Of a DNA stretch of 12,729 bases, positions 6,988 through 12,729 are shown piece after piece (the stretch's first letter is position 1; each line of letters begins with the position of its first letter). The notes beneath the pieces are model-generated. The model had not been told where the DNA came from and did no database searches. It saw only the letters and a program-made list of their open reading frames with translations. Made by a program: the position numbers and the translations under genes. The stretch is from a bacterium (GTDB taxonomy: Bacteria > Desulfobacterota > Deferrimicrobia > Deferrimicrobiales > Deferrimicrobiaceae), in the NCBI GenBank assembly GCA_020056545.1, contig JAGVHM010000165.1, positions 1 to 12,729 on the forward strand, read 5' to 3'.

Positions 6988-7011
6988 TACCCCATTCCGG
7001 GAAAAAGGCCT

Positions 7012-7100
7012 AGCGGACGCAGGGCGCAGCGGGGGCTTACACGGAGCGGCGTATGGAGCGGAGGGATAGATTGCGTCGCAGCGGAATCCGCAGTGAGCGG
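7012..7100 (+). repeat. Cluster of six AGCGG pentamers
   Basis: AGCGG occurs at 7012, 7028, 7045, 7057, 7080 and 7096, spaced 16, 17, 12, 23 and 16 nt apart. Two copies sit in a longer GGAGCGG repeat (7043-7049 and 7055-7061). At this base composition well under one copy would be expected in 89 bp. A palindrome GCGGA-A-TCCGC (7081-7091) follows the fifth copy. The function is unknown; it could be a decayed repeat element or protein-binding sites. Confidence 0.5.
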
Positions 7101-7119
7101 GCGAAGGTCGCGAACGTAG

Positions 7120-7162
7120 CTCCGGGGAAGTCCCCCGCGAGCCCGGAGTCCGGTAGCCGGGC
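7120..7162 (+). promoter_or_regulatory. Two mutually exclusive GC hairpins in front of the mutS start
   Basis: Stem A pairs CTCCGGG (7120-7126) with CCCGGAG (7142-7148), a perfect 7-bp match. Stem B pairs GCCCGG (7141-7146) with CCGGGC (7157-7162), a perfect 6-bp match with a 10-nt loop. They share bases 7142-7146, so only one can form. Stem B ends 6 nt before GTG 7169 and takes in part of the GCGGA (7161-7165) that could serve as the ribosome site. Confidence 0.4.
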
Positions 7163-7168
7163 GGAATC

Positions 7169-9754
7169 GTGACGTCAATGCAGCTGACTCCCGCCATGCG
7201 GCAGTACGTGGAGATCAAGTCCCGTTACCGGGATTGCATCCTGTTCTTCCGGATGGGCGACTTCTACGAGATGTTCTTCGAGGACGCCATCCGGGCCTCG
7301 CGCCTGCTCGATATCGCGCTTACCAGCCGGGACAAGGAGGCGAACATCCCCATGTGCGGGGTGCCGTACCACGCGCGCAACGCCTACCTCTCGAAGTTGA
7401 TCCGTCATGGTTGCAAGGTCGCGATCTGCGAGCAGATGGAGGAGCCGGGGGGAAAGGGGCTGTTCCGCAGGGAGGTCACCGAGGTGGTCACCCCCGGACT
7501 CGTGTTCCACGACGAATGCCTCGACGCCCGCGGAAACAACTTCCTTGCCGCCGTGCGTTTCGTCCCTCCTTTCGCATACGCCGCTCTCGATGCCACCACC
7601 GGGGAGTTCTATTTCGAGGCGTGCGACAAGGAAGAAGCCCTCACGGACGCGCTGTTCCGCCTCGCGCCCGCGGAGTTCATCTCTGTAGACGGGGATGGAG
7701 ACCCGCCGGGCCGCTTCCGGAGGGTCCTGGAAGGGAAGCTGCACTCCCGGCTTTCCTCCGCGACTGTGGATGCGTTCGAGGCTGTGGAGCCGGAGGGGAT
7801 GCCCGGACCGGGCCATCCCGCGCGGGGCATGGTCCGCGCCGCTCTCTGCTATCTCCAACTGCACCAGCCCGCCGCGCTTTCCGAGATCTCGCGCGTGCAG
7901 GAACGGGAAGGGAGCCGCTACCTCGCGATGGACGAGGCGGCGGTCCGCACTCTGGAGATCTTCTCCACGATATCGGGAGAGCGGAGGGGAAGCCTTCTGT
8001 GGGCCATCGACCGGACAAGGACGCCCATGGGAGCGAGGTTGCTGCGTGCGTGGCTCTCCGCGCCGCTGGTGGACACCGTGAAGATAGGGGAGAGGCACGA
8101 CGCGGTCTCCGAGTTCGCCGAGTCCACAACGGCGCGGCAGGAGATAGGGAAATCGCTTTCCGGAATGGCCGACCTCGCCCGCCTGGGCTCCCGCCTCGCG
8201 CAGGACCGTTCGGGGCCCCGCGACATCGCCGCGCTGGCGGATACCCTCGAGCTCCTGCCGGAAATCCGGTCGCAAATGGCCTCGGTACGGTCCCCTTTGC
8301 TCCTTCGCTCCAGGGAAGGTGTAGGAGACCATGACGCCGCCGTGGGGAAGATCAGGTCCACGCTGCGCGGCGAGCCGCCGGCGGGTTGGCGGGAGGGTGG
8401 GGTCATCCGGGAGGGGTTCGATCCGAAGGTCGACGAGCTCGTCCACCTGCTGACGCACGGTAGGAACATGCTCGCGGAGATGGAGGAGAGGGAGAGGCTG
8501 CGCACGGGGATATCGAACCTCAAGATCAGGCACAACCGCGTGTTCGGATATTACATCGAGATCTCTAAGTCCCACCTCGAGAAGGTGCCTCCCGACTACG
8601 TCCGCAGGCAGACGCTGGTCAGCGCGGAGCGGTTCGTCACCCAGGAGCTTAATGACTTCGAGGCGAGGACGTTGCGGGCGGAGGAGGAGCGGAACGCCCG
8701 GGAGGAGGAGCTGTTCCTCGCCCTGCGGGACGAGCTTAAAGGCTTCCTGCCAGGGATCACCGGGGCGTCGGAGGCGGTCGCGGAGATAGACGTCCTGCTT
8801 TCCTTCGCCGACCTGGCGGTTTCCTCGGGGTACAGCCGGCCTGTCGTGAACGACGGCAGGGACATCGTCATCGAGAACGGGCGGCACCCCGTGGTAGAGC
8901 GCATCCTGGGCCGGCACGCCTTCGTGCCCAACGACTGCCGGCTCTCCCCCGACGGGTGCCGGATGGCGATCATCACGGGGCCGAACATGGCGGGTAAGTC
9001 TACGTACATCCGCCAGGTGGCCCTGATCGTCCTGCTGGCGCACGCGGGCTCGTTCGTGCCCGCCGAGAAGGCGGAGATCGGCGCCATCGACCGGATCTTC
9101 ACCAGGATAGGCGCATCCGACGACATCTCGCGCGGGGAGAGCACCTTCATGGTCGAGATGAGGGAGACCTCCCGGATACTCTCGGGGCTCACACCGCGGA
9201 CGCTCGTCGTGCTGGACGAGGTGGGACGCGGCACCAGCACCTTCGACGGGTTGAGCATCGCATGGGCCGTCGCCGAGCACCTTCACGATTCCCCGCACGC
9301 CCCGAAGGTGCTGTTCGCCACCCATTTCCACGAGCTCACCGACATCGTGCAGACCTCGCCCAAAGCGCAGAACTTCCACGTGGCCGTGAGGGAATGGCAG
9401 GGGGACATCATCTTCCTGCGGAGGATCGACCCGGGGAGCGCCAGCAAGTCCTACGGGATACAGGTGGCGCGGCTGGCGGGCATCCCTGAGAGCGTGGTGT
9501 CGCGCGCGCGAGATATTTTGAAAAACCTGGAATCCGCCGAGTATAATGAGTACGGCATGCCGAGCATCGCCGGAACGGGCGTTGCGGAAGGCGCTTCCGC
9601 CGCGCAGATAGAGCTGTTCGGCGGCCGGCGCTCTCCTGAAGAGGAGGGCGTTCTCGAGGAGATCCGAAGGACGGACGCCGAGCGTCTTTCCCCGATGGAC
9701 GCGCTTCTTCGGCTCGCGGAGTGGAAAGAGAGGATGATGAAGGGAAAACGGTGA
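7169..9754 (+). CDS. mutS: DNA mismatch repair protein MutS
   Basis: MutS recognises mismatches and small loops and, with ATP, recruits MutL. The 861-residue product is full length. The mismatch-wedging Phe-x-Glu is Phe32-Tyr-Glu34 in RMGDFYEMFFEDA, so this is the MutS1 repair type, not MutS2. The ATPase domain has Walker A GPNMAGKST at 604-612, the signature ISRGESTFMVEM, Walker B with Asp683-Glu684 in DEVGRGTST, and the switch ATHFHEL. QIELF at 813-817 fits a beta-clamp-binding motif, and LSPMDALLRL resembles the tetramerisation helix. GTG 7169 has a GCGGA just upstream, while in-frame ATG 7178 has no ribosome site; the start is uncertain by three residues. The stop overlaps the amidase GTG, and the 3' end contains a promoter. 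Confidence 0.97.
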   Translation: MTSMQLTPAMRQYVEIKSRYRDCILFFRMGDFYEMFFEDAIRASRLLDIALTSRDKEANIPMCGVPYHARNAYLSKLIRHGCKVAICEQMEEPGGKGLFRREVTEVVTPGLVFHDECLDARGNNFLAAVRFVPPFAYAALDATTGEFYFEACDKEEALTDALFRLAPAEFISVDGDGDPPGRFRRVLEGKLHSRLSSATVDAFEAVEPEGMPGPGHPARGMVRAALCYLQLHQPAALSEISRVQEREGSRYLAMDEAAVRTLEIFSTISGERRGSLLWAIDRTRTPMGARLLRAWLSAPLVDTVKIGERHDAVSEFAESTTARQEIGKSLSGMADLARLGSRLAQDRSGPRDIAALADTLELLPEIRSQMASVRSPLLLRSREGVGDHDAAVGKIRSTLRGEPPAGWREGGVIREGFDPKVDELVHLLTHGRNMLAEMEERERLRTGISNLKIRHNRVFGYYIEISKSHLEKVPPDYVRRQTLVSAERFVTQELNDFEARTLRAEEERNAREEELFLALRDELKGFLPGITGASEAVAEIDVLLSFADLAVSSGYSRPVVNDGRDIVIENGRHPVVERILGRHAFVPNDCRLSPDGCRMAIITGPNMAGKSTYIRQVALIVLLAHAGSFVPAEKAEIGAIDRIFTRIGASDDISRGESTFMVEMRETSRILSGLTPRTLVVLDEVGRGTSTFDGLSIAWAVAEHLHDSPHAPKVLFATHFHELTDIVQTSPKAQNFHVAVREWQGDIIFLRRIDPGSASKSYGIQVARLAGIPESVVSRARDILKNLESAEYNEYGMPSIAGTGVAEGASAAQIELFGGRRSPEEEGVLEEIRRTDAERLSPMDALLRLAEWKERMMKGKR
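9518..9547 (+). promoter_or_regulatory. Near-consensus sigma70 promoter inside mutS, ahead of amidase-glnD
   Basis: TTGAAA (9518-9523, 5 of 6 to TTGACA) and a perfect TATAAT (9542-9547) are 18 nt apart in a locally AT-rich patch of mutS. A start near 9554 would give a leader of about 200 nt to the amidase start at 9751. This would let the amidase and glnD be expressed independently of mutS. Confidence 0.55.
9740..9745 (+). promoter_or_regulatory. Ribosome binding site for the amidase inside mutS
   Basis: AAGGGA is 5 nt before GTG 9751. It supports that start over the upstream in-frame GTG at 9721, whose extra residues (acidic and charged) would spoil the signal peptide. Confidence 0.65.
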
Positions 9755-11013
9755 GTCCCCCCTCGCGCTATTTCCTCGCGGCATTCCTTGCCGCGTCGCT
9801 GCTGCTGGTCCCCCTTGTGCCGCATTCCTTCCCTGGAAACGTAGCCGTCTCCGGCATACGGTTCTGGACCAACGAGGAATACACGCGCGTGGCGGTCGAT
9901 CTCGCGGACGAGGCGAAGTACGAGGCGAACTTCCTGCCGGCCGATGCGGACCGGGGCCTCCCACCGCGAATCTTCATCGACATAGAAGGGGCGGACGTCA
10001 GGGAGGAGATCCTGAGGACCCCGGTCCAGGTGCGCAACGGCCTGCTGAAGATCGTCCGGGCCGGCCGGTTCCGGAAAGGTGTGGTTCGCGTCGTGATCGA
10101 CCTCGAGCGGGAAAGCGGCTACAGGGTCTTCTCCATGACGGACCCGTTCCGGATCATAGTGGACATCGACGGAAAAACGGATCAGACGCCATCCCCTTCG
10201 GGGGAAACCGCGTCGCCCGCTGAGCCAGTCCCTTCGACGGAGACCGCAAAGGCGTCGCCCTCTGAGTCGGGCAAAACGGAATCCTCGGAGAACGTGAAAG
10301 CGTCTCCCCCGCCTCAGCCGCGCGGAAAAATCCGCGTCATGCTGGACCCGGGGCACGGCGGGAAGGACCCTGGCGCGGTCGGCCCCACCGGCCTGAAGGA
10401 GAAGGACGTCGTGCTGTCGATAGGGAGGATGGTCCGGGAGCGGCTGGCCCGCGACGGGACGTACGACGTGAGGATGACCCGCGACACGGACGTGTTCATC
10501 CCCCTGGAAGAGCGCACCGCGATGGCGAACCAGGCGAAGGCCGACATCTTCGTTTCGCTGCACATAAACGCCAGCCCGAATCGAAAGGCGGAAGGGATCT
10601 CCACCTACGTGTTGAGCCGCGCGAGCGACCGCCATTCCCTGGAGCTTGCGGCGCGCGAGAACGGCGTCCCGGTGGCGAAGCTGTCCGCGATCAAATTCAT
10701 AATCGACGACCTTTCCACGTACGGGCGCAAGAAGGAGTCGCTGCGCCTCGCGAAAACGGTCAACGACGCCATCGTGAAGAATGTGAACGGGCGGTTCGGC
10801 GCGGTGCAGGACCTCGGCCTCAAGCAGGCTCCGTTCTACGTCCTGGTGGGGGCCCGGATGACCGCCGTGCTCGTGGAGTCCTCGTTCATCACCAACAGGC
10901 GCGAAGAGGCCCGCCTGTACGACGAAAGGTACCTTTCAACCATCGCGGACAGCGTGGTCGAGGCGATCCGCTACTACGGGCGGAAGAGCGCGATTGCCCA
11001 CGCGGACCTTTGA
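9751..11013 (+). CDS. N-acetylmuramoyl-L-alanine amidase (AMIN + amidase_3), AmiC-like
   Basis: This exported zinc hydrolase cuts the amide bond between MurNAc and the stem peptide, typically during daughter-cell separation. The 420-residue product starts with an export signal: Arg6 and then a hydrophobic stretch at 7-23, with no twin-arginine motif. An AMIN septum-targeting domain covers about 32-141. A Ser/Pro/Glu-rich linker follows at about 143-192, then the amidase_3 domain at 194-410. Expected zinc ligands are His202 (DPGHGG), Glu254 (LEERT) and His271 (SLHINA), with catalytic Glu376 (VESSFITN). In E. coli AmiA, B and C a blocking helix sits between the His and the catalytic Glu; the AARENG to DLSTYG span (300-324) may be its counterpart. 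GTG 9751 overlaps the mutS stop. glnD begins 10 nt downstream. Confidence 0.92.
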   Translation: MSPPSRYFLAAFLAASLLLVPLVPHSFPGNVAVSGIRFWTNEEYTRVAVDLADEAKYEANFLPADADRGLPPRIFIDIEGADVREEILRTPVQVRNGLLKIVRAGRFRKGVVRVVIDLERESGYRVFSMTDPFRIIVDIDGKTDQTPSPSGETASPAEPVPSTETAKASPSESGKTESSENVKASPPPQPRGKIRVMLDPGHGGKDPGAVGPTGLKEKDVVLSIGRMVRERLARDGTYDVRMTRDTDVFIPLEERTAMANQAKADIFVSLHINASPNRKAEGISTYVLSRASDRHSLELAARENGVPVAKLSAIKFIIDDLSTYGRKKESLRLAKTVNDAIVKNVNGRFGAVQDLGLKQAPFYVLVGARMTAVLVESSFITNRREEARLYDERYLSTIADSVVEAIRYYGRKSAIAHADL

Positions 11014-11023
11014 GCGAGACGGA

Positions 11024-12729
11024 ATGTCCATCCCCGTATTCCACATGGATCCCTCGCGGGGGGAACTCTCGGACCGCGAATTCCTGGAGTACCTGAAGGT
11101 CTTTCTTTCGGAGACCTTGTCCGCCCTCAGAAAGGAACAGAGGGAATCCCTCTGCGACGGGAACGAAGCGTGCCGCCGGCATTCCGACGCCATGGACTCG
11201 ATCCTCCGGGCGCTCCACGACAGGTCCCGCAATAAGTTTCTGTCCTCGTCGCCGGACTTGAAGTACCGTCTCGCGGTAGTGGCGGTCGGCGGGTACGGCC
11301 GCAAGGAGCTTTGCCCCAAGTCCGATATCGATCTGCTCTTCCTGCATCCCTACAAGATGGACCGGTACGTCGAGGAGATGACCGAGTGGATGCTTTATCC
11401 CCTGTGGGACCTGGGTCTGGACGTGGGTCACAGCGTCCGCAACGTCAAGGAGACCGTGCGGATGGCCGCGATGGACGACTCGATCCGCACCTCGCTGCTG
11501 GACTACCGGATGATCGCGGGGAGCGAGCCGTTCTTCAGCGAGGCGGAAAAGGAGCTCGACAAATTCCTTTTCTACACGGACGCCGACAAGTTCATCGAAA
11601 AGAAGATGGCGGAGATGCGGAACCGTCACGCGAAGTACGGCTCAACCGTCTACGTCCTCGAGCCCAACGTCAAGGAGGGAAGGGGAGGCCTTCGGGACCT
11701 GCACACAGCCTTCTGGACCGCCCGCGTCAAGTACAAGTGCGCCGGCCTGGTCGACCTCCGCAACAAGGGGGTCGTCTCCTCCCAGACCAGCCGCGCCATA
11801 CTGCACGTCATGTCCTGGCTGCTTCAGGTCCGCTACGAGCTGCATTCCCTGACGGGAAAGAAGACCGATGTCCTGACCTTCGAGGTCCAGGAGCAGATGG
11901 CCGAGCTTTTCGGGTACCGCACACACGGCAAGCACTACGGTGTCGAGCGATTCATGCGTTCCTACTACATGCACGCCCTGTCCGCCGCCCGCCTTGCAGA
12001 TGAGCTCCTTGAGGAGGTAGACCGCTTCCTCCCGGAGGGGGGGCGAAAGCCGCTTTTCCCGTTCCGCCGCAAGAACGTGGGAGGGAGTGGAATCCTGTAC
12101 CAGGGGAAGCTCAGCTTGAAGGACAGCGGCTCCTTCCTTAAAGACCCGGTCGGCATCCTGGAATTTTTCCGCACCATGCAGAAGACGCACTCGGAGCTAT
12201 CGGTCCAGGCGAGGAAACAGATCCAGCGGGCGCTGCCGATGGCCGGGAAGGAGTTCCGGGACGACCCCCGGGCAGGCCAGCTTTTCCTTGAAATCCTCTC
12301 CGACCCGCATGGACTGCGGGGAACTCTCCTGGCGATGAACGAGTGCCGCTTCCTTGGCCGCTATTTTCCTGAATTCGCCCTCCTCTACAGCAAGGTGCAG
12401 CGCGACATCTACCATTTCTACACGGTGGACATCCACTCCATCCGCGCCGCAAGCGTCTTCACCGAAATGGAAAACGCCTCCGCGCGCACGAAGGAGGAAG
12501 AGGAGTTCCTCGGCATCTACCGCTCGGTGCCGCGCCGCGACCTGCTGAACCTCGCGATCCTGCTGCACGACATCGGCAAGGGAAAGGGGCACGGGCACTC
12601 GCAGATCGGTGCGGAAATCGTGGGCAGGATAGGCCCCCGGATGGGGCTGACGGAAAACGAGACGGCGGACCTGGTCTTCCTCGTTGAGAACCACCTGCTC
12701 ATGGCGCACACCTCCCAGCGGCGGGACCT
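11024..12729 (+). CDS. glnD: PII uridylyltransferase/uridylyl-removing enzyme, N-terminal 568 residues (3' end outside window)
   Basis: GlnD uridylylates PII proteins when glutamine is low and removes UMP when it is high, so it is the primary nitrogen sensor. The frame is open from ATG 11024 to the window edge. The nucleotidyltransferase motif is GGYGRKELCPKSDIDLLFL at 89-107, with metal-binding Asp101 and Asp103. The central GlnD segment includes EPNVKEGRGGLRDLH and later DPVGILEFFR. The HD hydrolase domain has His515-Asp516 in LLHDIGKGKGHGHSQIGAE, about one residue from the E. coli positions, so both activities look intact. The last codons, ENHLLMAHTSQRRD, are typical of the HD domain end. 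The two C-terminal ACT domains that sense glutamine should lie beyond the edge. ATG 11024 follows the amidase by 10 nt with a GACGGA upstream. Confidence 0.95.
   Translation, partial: MSIPVFHMDPSRGELSDREFLEYLKVFLSETLSALRKEQRESLCDGNEACRRHSDAMDSILRALHDRSRNKFLSSSPDLKYRLAVVAVGGYGRKELCPKSDIDLLFLHPYKMDRYVEEMTEWMLYPLWDLGLDVGHSVRNVKETVRMAAMDDSIRTSLLDYRMIAGSEPFFSEAEKELDKFLFYTDADKFIEKKMAEMRNRHAKYGSTVYVLEPNVKEGRGGLRDLHTAFWTARVKYKCAGLVDLRNKGVVSSQTSRAILHVMSWLLQVRYELHSLTGKKTDVLTFEVQEQMAELFGYRTHGKHYGVERFMRSYYMHALSAARLADELLEEVDRFLPEGGRKPLFPFRRKNVGGSGILYQGKLSLKDSGSFLKDPVGILEFFRTMQKTHSELSVQARKQIQRALPMAGKEFRDDPRAGQLFLEILSDPHGLRGTLLAMNECRFLGRYFPEFALLYSKVQRDIYHFYTVDIHSIRAASVFTEMENASARTKEEEEFLGIYRSVPRRDLLNLAILLHDIGKGKGHGHSQIGAEIVGRIGPRMGLTENETADLVFLVENHLLMAHTSQRRD

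Larger units (their letters stand above)
6988..7168 (+). other. 181-bp non-coding leader region upstream of mutS
   Basis: I see no convincing gene here. The first forward frames break at stops, and the minus-strand frame crossing it lacks any family signal. No tRNA, known riboswitch or clear sigma70 promoter is visible. A typical intrinsic terminator (stem plus T run) is also missing after the HIT gene. The region is very GC-rich, with repeated AGCGG pentamers in its first half and strong inverted repeats in its last 50 bases. It probably contains the mutS promoter and leader, but I cannot place the promoter. Confidence 0.6.

Noticed and set aside
6988..7168. tRNA, RNase P RNA, c-di-GMP or fluoride riboswitch in the gap
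   Set aside because: I looked for their conserved cores and saw none; the inverted repeats alone do not identify a known class.
6973..7218. 81-codon minus-strand frame covering the HIT-mutS gap
   Set aside because: It overlaps both flanking genes and has no family signal, and the gap is better explained as a leader region.
9721..9750. GTG 9721 as the amidase start
   Set aside because: It would put ten charged residues before the signal peptide, and GTG 9751 has its own AAGGGA site.
7175..9964. 929-codon open frame on the minus strand across mutS
   Set aside because: It is antisense to a full-length MutS with all motifs intact. Long antisense frames are common in GC-rich genes with G/C third positions, and its translation is rich in Arg, Pro, Gly and His with no family pattern.
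11311..12003. 230-codon + strand frame within glnD
   Set aside because: It is a shadow in another frame. The true frame from 11024 carries the GlnD nucleotidyltransferase and HD motifs through to the window edge.

Overview
The window is a compact, GC-rich bacterial chromosome segment in which every gene I can support lies on the + strand. Gene content and order (tyrA-aroA-cmk-ispH-rpsA-sppA-ihfB-HIT, then mutS-amidase-glnD) suggest a Desulfobacterota/deltaproteobacterial chromosome of the Geobacter type. That assignment rests on remembered gene order and protein style, not on a search. There are no mobile elements, CRISPR arrays, tRNAs, rRNAs or phage genes. I did not find a new biological system: this is core housekeeping DNA, and the less expected signals are in junctions and leaders.

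Layout. (1) 1-3422 holds the end of prephenate dehydrogenase (tyrA), EPSP synthase (aroA), cytidylate kinase (cmk) and HMBPP reductase (ispH). They are packed with 4-nt gaps or GTGA overlaps and look co-transcribed. (2) 3423-3506 is an AT-rich gap before ribosomal protein S1 (rpsA), with a possible weak promoter. (3) 3507-6987 holds rpsA, a short membrane-anchored signal peptide peptidase (sppA), an IHF-beta-like DNA-bending protein (ihfB) and a HIT-family Ap4A-phosphorylase-like enzyme. A near-consensus sigma70 promoter lies inside the end of sppA, ahead of ihfB. (4) 6988-7168 is the only sizeable non-coding stretch (181 bp). It carries six AGCGG pentamers and two mutually exclusive GC-rich hairpins just before mutS. 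(5) 7169-12729 holds mutS, a periplasmic AMIN/amidase_3 murein amidase, and glnD, which runs off the right edge. A near-consensus sigma70 promoter sits inside the end of mutS, ahead of the amidase and glnD.

Functionally, tyrA and aroA belong to aromatic amino acid synthesis, cmk to CMP/dCMP phosphorylation, and ispH to the last step of the MEP isoprenoid pathway. rpsA serves translation initiation, sppA membrane proteolysis, ihfB nucleoid architecture, mutS mismatch repair, the amidase cell-wall cleavage and glnD nitrogen signalling. The order aroA-cmk-rpsA-ihfB is shared with the classic enterobacterial cluster, here with ispH and sppA interleaved.
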